Translations under genes and position numbers: made by a program
Shown here: positions 20,152 through 27,999 of the stretch, in pieces
Numbering within the stretch: position 1 is the stretch's first letter
Layout of the letters: each line of letters opens with the position of its first letter
NCBI GenBank assembly: GCA_027489965.1
Contig: JAIXZA010000159.1
Span: forward strand, 88,308-152,307
Length of the DNA: 64,000 nucleotides
Direction: 5' to 3'
DNA from: Verrucomicrobiaceae bacterium
GTDB taxonomy: Bacteria > Verrucomicrobiota > Verrucomicrobiia > Verrucomicrobiales > Verrucomicrobiaceae
Notes under the pieces: generated by a model
Databases searched by the model: none
What the model was told of the DNA's origin: nothing
What the model saw: only the letters and a program-made list of their open reading frames with translations

Positions 20152-21588
20152 TCACTCTTCTTTAACTTCTTGGACCATCTTCATAAGGGCGTCCATCATT
20201 TTGACGGAGGCTTGAGGTTCGAGGTAATTGGTGCCAGGCCAGGTTTCATAGCCACCGAGTTCAAAGTGGCGCGGGGTGGGCATGTAGCCGTAGTAGCCGT
20301 TGGCCAGCTCGACCATAAAAGAGTGAGGAAAAGGACTGCGTTTCCGAAACTCCCTGCCGGTCTCAGCAAAGGTCTCACAGGGAGAGGTGCCGATGCAGAT
20401 GCTGCCGATGCGTAGAATCTGAATCGGGAATTTTGTCTCTGGACTGGCCTGCGCTAGGCGCTGCACGCGGCCTGCGTAGGCTAAGGGAAGATCCGCTTTG
20501 CCGCCTTGAATGCGTGGAGCTTTAGCTTCGGTTTCTTTGGCCCAATTCAAGAGTTCTTGGTCCATCTTACGCCACTGAATATCGAGTTCACGATAGCGCG
20601 CGGCCAGAGACGCGGAGGTTCCCCAAGTCAGCTTAGCGATTGCGGCGTTCACTTTGGCAGCCACGTCTTCGGCGACATAACGCATTTGTTCATAAGGCTG
20701 TTTGCGTGGCTGCGGCGTACGGAAGTTGATATTGTTGGCGTCTCCACTGGTGCCATTAGCCATCATGGCGACAAAGGGTGGGTCGTCGCTGGCGCTATTG
20801 GGTTGCAGACGCTTCAAGGCCTCTGCATACATGCCAAAATAATCCGCCGAAACATCGGCACCTTTGACGCCTCCTACATAATGAAGTGAATAAGCGGAAT
20901 AGACGGAAATCAATCGACCACCTGGCTCGCGCACGGCCAGGAAACTGACGGTGGGATCGGGCTGGCCCGCTGGCTCTAACAGCGCTGGATTACCAGCACC
21001 GGGATTCATTTTCACCTGATCCATCTTACCGAATGGGTTCGGTGGCATGGCACCTTCTTTGAGAAACCAACGGCGGATATGCACGTGCTCGGGAACATCC
21101 ACACTGCCAAACGCGAACTCGGCTGGACGTAATAGGGTGATAGCGCGCTGCACACCATCGGCGATTCGTCGAACGACAAACTTCTGATAGGCAGTCAGTT
21201 CAATGTCTGAAAAAAAGCCGCGAGTAGGACCACCCAGAGCATTGACGGCTGAGTGGGTATGCGTCCCAGAGATCAGCACATTGGCAGCAGGAATGCCGGT
21301 TTCTGCTTCGATCAGAGTACGAGCTTGCACCGACAAACTCCGGTGCAAACCGAGCAAATCACAGACCACAAGGGCCAGCTTCGTTTTACCATCATCCAGC
21401 ACTAAACAGCGAGCATGCAGCTCATCGTGGATGTGCGTGCAGGGATAGGGAGAAAAACCTCCGACAACCTCACCGCCGAGCTCGGGAGTAATGTTACTCG
21501 TCGCGGCACCGGCCATGAACTGGGCCAGCGGGGCATCTGCAGCGGAAAGTTGTGTGACGGTAATGAAAAGGAACAGAAAGCGGCGCAT
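20152..21588 (-). CDS. Secreted neutral/alkaline non-lysosomal ceramidase-like protein
   Basis: 478 residues with a signal peptide (MRRFLFLFITVTQLSAADA). The N-terminal domain matches the neutral/alkaline ceramidase N-domain: 'GAATSNITPELGGEVVGGF', 'HDELHARCLVLDDG', and the zinc-site motif 'ISGTHTHSAV' near residue 105. The later segment 'NGTSGDANNINF' carries family active-site residues. In ceramidases this fold hydrolyses the N-acyl bond of ceramide. In PVC bacteria many paralogs sit near secreted sugar-active proteins and their substrates are unproven. The shorter length, without the usual C-terminal Ig-like domain, suggests the N-domain only. It is transcribed away from the dehydrogenase gene's end and is codirectional with DUF3500. 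Confidence 0.85.
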   Translation of the reverse strand: MRRFLFLFITVTQLSAADAPLAQFMAGAATSNITPELGGEVVGGFSPYPCTHIHDELHARCLVLDDGKTKLALVVCDLLGLHRSLSVQARTLIEAETGIPAANVLISGTHTHSAVNALGGPTRGFFSDIELTAYQKFVVRRIADGVQRAITLLRPAEFAFGSVDVPEHVHIRRWFLKEGAMPPNPFGKMDQVKMNPGAGNPALLEPAGQPDPTVSFLAVREPGGRLISVYSAYSLHYVGGVKGADVSADYFGMYAEALKRLQPNSASDDPPFVAMMANGTSGDANNINFRTPQPRKQPYEQMRYVAEDVAAKVNAAIAKLTWGTSASLAARYRELDIQWRKMDQELLNWAKETEAKAPRIQGGKADLPLAYAGRVQRLAQASPETKFPIQILRIGSICIGTSPCETFAETGREFRKRSPFPHSFMVELANGYYGYMPTPRHFELGGYETWPGTNYLEPQASVKMMDALMKMVQEVKEE

Positions 21589-21615
21589 AGAGACCTATAC
21601 GCCGCGCCTCATGAT

Positions 21616-22659
21616 TCACTTTCCGTGGGCTTCCTTGGCGTGCTCTGCGAGGATGTCGCGGCCGAAATCGCCTTCAAAGCTGCGGAAAACACTGTGCGGG
21701 TGATTGGCCTCGTTTTGCACATTGTCATACTCGATGAGGAATGTCTTCCCTTGGATGCGGTAGTAGTGCGGTTCTCCGCGTTCTTTACTGCCAGCCCAGG
21801 CAAAGAAGACCGGGCCATTCTTTTCAATATCAGCCCAAGTTTCAGCAGCGATTTCTGGGCGCAGGCGATCAGTGTATTCACGGATAATCTCGTGCAGCTT
21901 GGCTTTTTGTTCTGGCTTCAGCTCGGCGTCAGACAGACCATCGGGTTTCAGCGGATTCACACGCTTTTCGGCGGCGGTGATCATCTCTTTGGGGGCGACG
22001 GTTTCGACAAAAGCGGTTTTAAACTGAGCTTCATCGAGCGACTTCACCAATTCGCGGCCCAAGTCTTCCTCTTTACCGAGAACACGAAGTCCAGAGAGGT
22101 TGCCTTGGCGGACTTCACCAGGATTGGTGCCCATGAAGGTCGGAGTGGCACGCAGAAGGTTGCCATCTTTGATGGTGAAATTCAGGGACAAATGATGTCC
22201 TTCAATGCGCCAGCCCCAAGTGCCTTTGGCGTCGGGTGTGCCAAAGATGCTGACGAAGTATTGCTCTGGGTCACGCTTGAGGCGCACCGTAGCGCGTTTG
22301 GCTTCGTCTGCGCCTTCGATTTGATAGAGGACTTCTTCCAGAGACATGATCGTGGCTGCTTTGGCAGCGCCACGGAATCCAAGGCCGGTATTCAGGAGCG
22401 CATGGGAAAGAAGTTCCTGCTGAGGTGTCATCTCCTTCAGCGGCAGGCCTTTGCGCTCACGCGGAATGAAATGCCAGTTCACACGCTCTTCGTCTTCAAA
22501 GGCAAAGGTAGCTTTGGCCTTTTGTTCAGGCGTCAGGACTGAAAGCAACAACGTGGCGACTTCCGCCATTTGTTTACCAGCCTCGTGAGCTTGGGATCTT
22601 GGAGCAGTGAAAAGGAGGGCGCTTGAGCAAAGCAGGACAGTGAGTGAACGGCGAATCAT
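21616..22659 (-). CDS. DUF3500 secreted protein
   Basis: 347 residues from the ATG at 22659 (MIRRSLTVLLCSSALLFTAP), a clear signal peptide. The frame is open 201 codons further upstream, but that stretch is antisense to the divergent VCBS gene. Family features visible are 'LTPEQKAKATFAFEDEERVN', 'MTPQQELLSHALLNTGL', 'WGWRIEGHHLSLNFTI' and the C-terminal 'HYYRIQGKTFLIEYDNVQNE' with 'HPHSVFRSFEGDFG'. The function of DUF3500 is not established; a periplasmic His-rich metal-binding or oxidoreductase-type role is possible from the conserved HHLSL and NHPHS motifs. It lies 27 bp upstream of the ceramidase-like gene on the same strand, so the two are probably cotranscribed. Confidence 0.85.
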   Translation of the reverse strand: MIRRSLTVLLCSSALLFTAPRSQAHEAGKQMAEVATLLLSVLTPEQKAKATFAFEDEERVNWHFIPRERKGLPLKEMTPQQELLSHALLNTGLGFRGAAKAATIMSLEEVLYQIEGADEAKRATVRLKRDPEQYFVSIFGTPDAKGTWGWRIEGHHLSLNFTIKDGNLLRATPTFMGTNPGEVRQGNLSGLRVLGKEEDLGRELVKSLDEAQFKTAFVETVAPKEMITAAEKRVNPLKPDGLSDAELKPEQKAKLHEIIREYTDRLRPEIAAETWADIEKNGPVFFAWAGSKERGEPHYYRIQGKTFLIEYDNVQNEANHPHSVFRSFEGDFGRDILAEHAKEAHGK

Positions 22660-22806
22660 GGATGAAGAAGAACGTGGCACACGACCACCGACTTGCAGCC
22701 AGCTTTCATGGAAAAGGTGAATTCTCAGGCAGCGTTTGCCAAAGTCCCTATTTGAATCGTGCAAGATCACAGCGTTGATGACTGTTCCTCTTTCTCTGCC
22801 AACTCC

Positions 22807-24000
22807 ATGAAACTCTTCCTGCTTCCTCTTCTCGTCATCGCTTCTGCCAGCGCAGCAGATCTTACCTTCAAAAAGCAAACGCTCACGAATGAATTTGTGG
22901 CTGAAGGCGCTCACTTTGCCGACTTTGACCATGACGGCGACAACGATATCTGTGCCGGACCCTACATTTGGAAAGGACCTGAATTCACTGAGCGTGTGCA
23001 GTTTACCCCGCCCGCAGAGAAGCCCTATGATCCAGGCAAAGGCTACAGCGACTACTTTCTGACCTACACCTATGATTTCAATGCAGACGGTTGGAGCGAC
23101 ATCCTTGTTTTCTCCTGGCCTGGAAAAGAAACCTGGGTCTTTGAGAATCCACAAAACAAGACGGGGGATTGGAAACGTCACAGCATCTTCGACGTCACCG
23201 ATAATGAGTCTCCAACGCTTGGCGATATGAATGGCGACAATAAGCCTGAGCTTATCTGCCACACCGGTGGCCAGCTAGGCTATGCGGAGATTGATTGGAA
23301 AAATCCCTTTGGGAAAGCCAAGTTCCGCCCCATCTCGCCGAAGTCGCCAGAGAATGACAAAAAATACTTCAAGTACACTCATGGCTACGGGTTTGGTGAT
23401 GTGAATGGCGATGGCCGTGCCGATATCCTGGACAAAGAAGGCTGGCGCGAGCAACCGAAAGACATGAGCAAAGACAGTGACTGGGTTTTCCATCCGGGGC
23501 CATTTACTCCTGAAGGAGAGCGTGGAGGCAGCTTCATTTTGGTCTATGATGTGAACGGCGATAAGCTCAATGACGTGATCACTGGCTACAATGCCCACGG
23601 CTACGGCTTCGGTTGGTATGAGCAAAAGAAGGACGGCACCTTTACCGCCCACAAGCTCATGGGGGCTACACCTGAGGAAAACAAACAAGGCCTCAAATTC
23701 AGCCAGCTTCACGCCATGCAACTCGCTGACATGAATGGTGATGGCGTCATGGATGTCGTCACTGGCAAACGCCGCTGGGCCCACGGTCCACTGAAAGATG
23801 ATGAGCCCAATGCCGCGCCTGTGCTCTACTGGTGGGAGATCAAACGTGGTGAAAAGAATACCGCTGAGTTCATCCCACACCTCATTGACGAGGCCAGTGG
23901 TGTGGGCACCGAAGTCACACCCGGTGATGTGAATAAGGACGGCAAGCTTGACGTGGTCATCGGCAATAAGATGGGTGTCTTTGTGTTTCTCCAGGAATAG
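22807..24000 (+). CDS. Secreted FG-GAP/VCBS-repeat protein
   Basis: 397 residues from the ATG at 22807, which starts the signal peptide MKLFLLPLLVIASASAADL. Repeated Ca-binding FG-GAP/VCBS loops of form D-x-D/N-x-D-G-x2-D are visible: 'DFDHDGDNDICAG', 'DFNADGWSDILVF', 'DMNGDNKPELICH', 'DVNGDGRADILDK', 'DVNGDKLNDVITG', 'DMNGDGVMDVVTG' and 'DVNKDGKLDVVIG'. Seven such loops would build an integrin-type seven-bladed propeller. Such proteins are secreted or surface-bound, with ligand-binding roles in PVC bacteria, but no substrate can be inferred. The gene is divergent from DUF3500, with 147 bp between starts in which no convincing operator is seen. Confidence 0.9.
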   Translation: MKLFLLPLLVIASASAADLTFKKQTLTNEFVAEGAHFADFDHDGDNDICAGPYIWKGPEFTERVQFTPPAEKPYDPGKGYSDYFLTYTYDFNADGWSDILVFSWPGKETWVFENPQNKTGDWKRHSIFDVTDNESPTLGDMNGDNKPELICHTGGQLGYAEIDWKNPFGKAKFRPISPKSPENDKKYFKYTHGYGFGDVNGDGRADILDKEGWREQPKDMSKDSDWVFHPGPFTPEGERGGSFILVYDVNGDKLNDVITGYNAHGYGFGWYEQKKDGTFTAHKLMGATPEENKQGLKFSQLHAMQLADMNGDGVMDVVTGKRRWAHGPLKDDEPNAAPVLYWWEIKRGEKNTAEFIPHLIDEASGVGTEVTPGDVNKDGKLDVVIGNKMGVFVFLQE

Positions 24001-24069
24001 TCCAGCCAGCGGGCGTCATGTTTCCGTTTCATCGCGGAAAAACTAACGTAGCGTGGCGGATTCACGTCC

Positions 24070-25614
24070 ATGCCACGCCGCTTTTTTAATCTCTACGCCC
24101 GCATTCTCTTTTGGCTGCTGGTGAACGTTGTTGTTCTCGGCGCTGGGTTTTGGATCGTCTTGCAGTGGCAATTCCGTGAAGGCATGCAGGGTGCCTTGGG
24201 TGGAATTGTGGGGGATCGCCTTCAAGCGATCGGACGGGAAATCCATGCGGTATTGCTCACGACTAAGCGCACGGATTGGGATCGGGTCTTTACAGAATTT
24301 AGCGAGAAAAAGGGAGTTCAGGCTTCGCTGATCACCGTGCCGATTCGGCATGTTGCGGGAACGAAAGTGGAGATGCCAGAGCCTATGCAAACGCTGATGC
24401 GTGATATGTTTCCAGAGCTTAATCGCCGACCACCGCCTGGTTCGAATCCGAACGATAATCGCCCCCCGCACCCACCAAGGGATGAATTAGATGCGTTGAT
24501 CTTTGGTGGAGATTTTCCGCCTGGAATTGGGCCTCCACCCAGGCAGGATGAACCACCGAGCATTGATTCGGTGATGCCTCAGAAGTTAAACACGTTCATG
24601 CTGCCAGTGGGCACCCCACCGGTTTATTACACCGGTATTCGCCTGCCTTTAGTCCCTGGGTGGGATCGTCGTGAGGGTCCACTCATTTTCATGATCGTCA
24701 CTCATCGCATCACGGGCGGCGGATTGTTCTTTGATGTCAGACCTTGGTTACTCGGCCTGTTTGGTGCCATGGCGGTTTCAGCGCTGCTATGGTTGCCCTT
24801 TGTGAGCAATATCACGGCCAGTATCCGAGCCAACATGCAGAGCATGGAACAGATCGCCAAAGGTCAATTCAATGTCCGAGTGCCTGAAACACGCAGTGAC
24901 GAATTGGGCCGCCTCTCTCATGCGGTGAATCAAATGGCGATGCAGATCGACGGCATCGTGCGCGGTCAAAAACGATTTCTGGGCGACATCGCGCACGAGC
25001 TTTGCAGCCCGATTGCCCGAATGGAGATGAGCTTGGGCATTCTAGAAGATAAACTCACGGATAGTGATGCGATCCGTCTGGCCGATGTCCGAGAGGAACT
25101 ACGCCAAATATCGCTTCTGGTGAATGAGTTGCTCTCCTTTTCCAAATCGTCGCTGGGCCAGGCTGTCAAAGCGCCTGAAAATGTTCTGCTACTGACACTG
25201 GTGGACGAGGTGGCTGGCATGGAGGCCATCCCAGCCCATTGCCTGCGGCTTTCTCTGCCCAGAGACCTTTCGGTGAAGGCTGTGCCCGATTTGCTGCGGC
25301 GCGCAGTGAGTAACATTCTCCGCAATGCGCGCCTTCATGCTCCAGACAGCGACATCGAAATCACGGCGGCGAGAAAAGGGGACGGAGTTATCTTAACCAT
25401 TGCGGATCAAGGCCCCGGAGTTCCTGCTGACAGCCTGCCGCGTTTGTTTGATCCTTTTTACCGAGTGGACACCAGCCGAGACCGCCAAACGGGAGGCACA
25501 GGACTGGGCTTAGCCATTGTCAAAACCTGCATGGATACTTGCGGCGGAACAGTCACGGTGAGTAACCGAGAACCTCATGGACTGATTTTTGAATTGGAGC
25601 TTCCTCGGGCTTGA
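24070..25614 (+). CDS. Orphan sensor histidine kinase with HAMP domain
   Basis: 514 residues. TM1 (LYARILFWLLVNVVVLGAGF) is followed by a periplasmic region rich in proline (PPPGSN and NRPPHPP near residues 128-140), then TM2 (LLGLFGAMAVSALLWLPFV) near 235-255. A HAMP segment leads to HisKA with phosphoacceptor His309 in 'DIAHELCSPIARMEM', where the usual Arg after Leu is Cys. HATPase_c shows 'SNILRNARLHAP', 'DQGPGVP' and 'GGTGLGLAIV'. No response-regulator gene adjoins it, unlike the three other kinases in the window. The partner is therefore elsewhere. The domain layout resembles CpxA-type kinases. Confidence 0.9.
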   Translation: MPRRFFNLYARILFWLLVNVVVLGAGFWIVLQWQFREGMQGALGGIVGDRLQAIGREIHAVLLTTKRTDWDRVFTEFSEKKGVQASLITVPIRHVAGTKVEMPEPMQTLMRDMFPELNRRPPPGSNPNDNRPPHPPRDELDALIFGGDFPPGIGPPPRQDEPPSIDSVMPQKLNTFMLPVGTPPVYYTGIRLPLVPGWDRREGPLIFMIVTHRITGGGLFFDVRPWLLGLFGAMAVSALLWLPFVSNITASIRANMQSMEQIAKGQFNVRVPETRSDELGRLSHAVNQMAMQIDGIVRGQKRFLGDIAHELCSPIARMEMSLGILEDKLTDSDAIRLADVREELRQISLLVNELLSFSKSSLGQAVKAPENVLLLTLVDEVAGMEAIPAHCLRLSLPRDLSVKAVPDLLRRAVSNILRNARLHAPDSDIEITAARKGDGVILTIADQGPGVPADSLPRLFDPFYRVDTSRDRQTGGTGLGLAIVKTCMDTCGGTVTVSNREPHGLIFELELPRA

Positions 25615-25653
25615 CCAATTCACGCGCAGAGAACAACATTGTACACCTACCCA

Positions 25654-26073
25654 ATGAATACCAAGATCACCCTCGCCGCCATTGCTGCTGCTTTTTCCAT
25701 CAGCACCCTTTCCGCTCAGGACGCTGCCATCGATTTCGAAAAGCAGATCCTTCCCATCCTGAAGACCAGCTGCTTCAAGTGCCATGAGAAAGAGCACGAA
25801 GACAACGGTAAAATCAAAAAGCCAAAAGGCGGTCTTCGCCTCGACAGCGCTGCTGCGATCACCAAAGGCGGTAAAGAATATCCAGATGAGAACGTCGTTG
25901 CAGGTAAGCCAGACGCCAGCTGGTTGCTCAAGACCATGTCTCTGCCTGACTCCGACGAAATGGCTATGCCCCCTGAAGGCAAAGGCGATCGTGTCAGCGC
26001 TGCTGACCAGGCTCTGATCAAGAAATGGATCGAGTCCGGTGCCAGCTTTGGAGCCTGGAAAGGTGTTGAATAA
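25654..26073 (+). CDS. Planctomycete-type c-type cytochrome domain protein
   Basis: 139 residues from the ATG at 25654; a TTG at 25639 precedes it in frame but falls outside the signal peptide. The signal peptide MNTKITLAAIAAAFSISTLSAQ is followed by a single heme site CxxCH (CFKCH) near residue 40, a 'GGLRLDSAAAITKGGKEYP' stretch and the C-terminal 'MPPEGKGDRVSAADQALIKKWIESGA'. This is the PSCyt1 pattern usually found fused to DUF1549/DUF1553, here standing alone. It is probably a soluble periplasmic electron carrier. A strong terminator follows immediately (26101-26130), so it ends its transcript. Confidence 0.88.
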   Translation: MNTKITLAAIAAAFSISTLSAQDAAIDFEKQILPILKTSCFKCHEKEHEDNGKIKKPKGGLRLDSAAAITKGGKEYPDENVVAGKPDASWLLKTMSLPDSDEMAMPPEGKGDRVSAADQALIKKWIESGASFGAWKGVE

Positions 26074-26100
26074 CCTACCTTTGATTGAGATTTAAATCGA

Positions 26101-26130
26101 AACGGCGTGGATCACTCCACGCCGTTTTTT
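26101..26130 (+). terminator. Rho-independent terminator after the small cytochrome gene
   Basis: A perfect 10-bp stem (AACGGCGTGG/CCACGCCGTT), a 6-base loop (ATCACT) and a run of T lie 28 bp behind the cytochrome stop codon, in the canonical orientation for that gene. Confidence 0.93.
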
Positions 26131-26235
26131 ATTTCTCGAATGATCCACCTGACTGCGAGCTGGTGGGGAGATACCCCATAGGCTTGAGGGACGACCCGCG
26201 CTTACACTCAAGTCCAATCCCATCCTGCGACTCCT

Positions 26236-26379
26236 ATGAACATCTTCCTCATTCTTCTCATCCTTTTGTTGCTCGGCGGCGGCGGTTATGGATTTAATTC
26301 CGGCAACCATTACCTGGGTGGAGGCGCAAGCCTAGTCGTGATCATCCTAGTCGTCCTGCTCTTGACTGGGCGGATTTAA
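26236..26379 (+). CDS. 47-residue DUF3309-like small membrane protein
   Basis: A short frame of 47 codons plus stop, beginning ATG at 26236. It reads as two hydrophobic halves (MNIFLILLILLLLGGGG and ASLVVIILVVLLLTGRI) around a polar, Gly-rich turn (YGFNSGNHYLGGG). Small proteins with this hydrophobic/Gly-turn/hydrophobic pattern and a final GRI are annotated as DUF3309. It lies behind the terminator at 26101-26130, so it needs its own promoter; none is clear in the about 100 bp between. The function is unknown. Coding potential is supported by the family-like pattern and in-frame closure, not by a homologue search. Confidence 0.65.
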   Translation: MNIFLILLILLLLGGGGYGFNSGNHYLGGGASLVVIILVVLLLTGRI

Positions 26380-26476
26380 TGCTCTTTCCAAACCTTTGAT
26401 CTCTAAAGTCGCACAGCATTTCTATGATTGGCTACCAATCTCTAACGCTGCACTTTGAGACTAACACAGAAGCTCA

Positions 26477-27922
26477 TTATCGCCGCAGCTTGGCAAAGAC
26501 TTCCCCGCCCTTTTTCGCGGCTTCGACATAATATGCCATGGCATTCATGTGTTTGGTGAATTCGCCTGCGTCGATCTCATCGTCTTTGAGCCAGTAGCCT
26601 TCGGGTTGTTGGGCTTTGAGCGCCGAGTTTACTTTGCCGGCCACGCCTTTAGCTTTGCTGGTCCAGCTTTTTTCACTTGTGGGATCGGCGCGCTTGCTGA
26701 GCAATTCTTCGCGAGATAGCTGAGTTTGCTCACGCAGCTTGGCGATGTCTTTATCCATGCCTTCAAGCTTAAAGCCGTAATGTGTGGGCATGTTTACATC
26801 GCTGTAAGTCAGCTCGTAGGTGTCTTTGACAAAGTAGAGCGGCTTGTTGGTTTGCAGCTCGTAAAAGCGGGCATAAGTGCCGTCTGGCAGGCGCGAACGC
26901 TCATACCAGCCAAAGGCAGCAGGCAGTGGTTTGAGGAACTTTTCATCGCCTGTCACAATGTAAAGTGTGTGCAGAGTTTCCATAGCGCTGAGGGTCTCCC
27001 CTCCAGTGACGCAGGGTGGTTCAAACTTACGCGCCCAGACCGGTTGCATGTCAAAGTTGTACTGCTGAGCCCAGCCTGTCTGGGGTTCTGGCATTTGGGC
27101 AGAGATCAGAAAATCGCCTGTCTTTTTGGCCGCGGCCATGAAGCGCTCGTCCTTGATTAACTCATGGGCACGTAGCAAGACCTGTACGATCCTTTCGATG
27201 TTACCATCGTTCAGTGTGTAATAGGAGCTGTATTTCTCTTTTGGAAACGTGCGAGGCCAAGTTGCTGGATAGCTGGCTTTGAGCACAGGTTTGGAGACAT
27301 CTGCGGGGGTATCGAATTGCTGAGGCCATCCGCCATTCGGGTATTGGGCGCCGAGCAAGCAGTCTAATCCAAATTTGAGACAGGCTTGCAGGGCTTTGTT
27401 TTCTTTGGACTCGGGCAGGGCGGCCAGTTCCAGCAGAAAGAGCAGTGCTGACTGGGTTTTATTATCGTCCAGCGTGCTGCTGTTACGCTTTTTGTCTTTA
27501 CTAGCTGAACCCGCCATGGCGTCGGAATGAAGCAAGTATTTCTTTTTGCCTTCTTCTGAGAAATCAAAGTCGCTATCCCACCCTCCACTGGCGAGCTGGC
27601 AGTCGATCAGTGCTTGAGCGGCTCCCTGGGCAGCTTCGAGAAACTGCACGTCACCGGTCGCTTGAAAAGCTTTCAGACAGGCCATGCCGACGGTGGTGGT
27701 TCCTGGAGGTTGAATGGAAATGAGCGTCTTCCCCTCATGGCCTTCGACCTTGGCGATGCTCAGATCCTTGGACCAGGCAGACGCGTAGCCACCATGAAAG
27801 GCCAGCTTGGTGGTGTAAAAGGTGGTGGCTTTTTTCATGGCAACCACGACCTCCGCAGGATCAGACAAGGGATCCGCAGCGAGGGCGGCGATAGGGAGAA
27901 GGAAGGCTAGAGCAAGTTTCAT
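26477..27922 (-). CDS. Secreted pectate lyase (PL10-type)
   Basis: 481 residues with signal peptide MKLALAFLLPIAALAADP. The polysaccharide lyase family 10 / pectic acid lyase fold is seen as an (alpha/alpha) toroid with recurrent helices and the motifs 'FHGGYASAWSKDLS', 'LDDNKTQSALLFL', 'GAQYPNGGWPQQF' and 'YYTLNDGNIERIVQVL'. The region 'TGWAQQYNFDMQPVWARKFEPP' is strongly conserved in these lyases and carries catalytic residues. It would cleave polygalacturonate by beta-elimination in the periplasm or outside the cell. No sugar transporter sits beside it. The catalytic residues were not assigned individually. Confidence 0.88.
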   Translation of the reverse strand: MKLALAFLLPIAALAADPLSDPAEVVVAMKKATTFYTTKLAFHGGYASAWSKDLSIAKVEGHEGKTLISIQPPGTTTVGMACLKAFQATGDVQFLEAAQGAAQALIDCQLASGGWDSDFDFSEEGKKKYLLHSDAMAGSASKDKKRNSSTLDDNKTQSALLFLLELAALPESKENKALQACLKFGLDCLLGAQYPNGGWPQQFDTPADVSKPVLKASYPATWPRTFPKEKYSSYYTLNDGNIERIVQVLLRAHELIKDERFMAAAKKTGDFLISAQMPEPQTGWAQQYNFDMQPVWARKFEPPCVTGGETLSAMETLHTLYIVTGDEKFLKPLPAAFGWYERSRLPDGTYARFYELQTNKPLYFVKDTYELTYSDVNMPTHYGFKLEGMDKDIAKLREQTQLSREELLSKRADPTSEKSWTSKAKGVAGKVNSALKAQQPEGYWLKDDEIDAGEFTKHMNAMAYYVEAAKKGGEVFAKLRR

Positions 27923-27999
27923 AGATGGGAATCTGATGCTACCCGCAAACTCTAGCGGAGTCGAACGTCAGACCCGATCCAAAAGACGGTCCCATTCAC

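Noticed and set aside
21415..22542. 375-codon frame on the + strand
   Set aside because: It is antisense to the ceramidase-like and DUF3500 genes, whose families are recognisable.
22660..23262. 201-codon upstream extension of DUF3500
   Set aside because: It is antisense to the VCBS gene and the ATG at 22659 opens a proper signal peptide.
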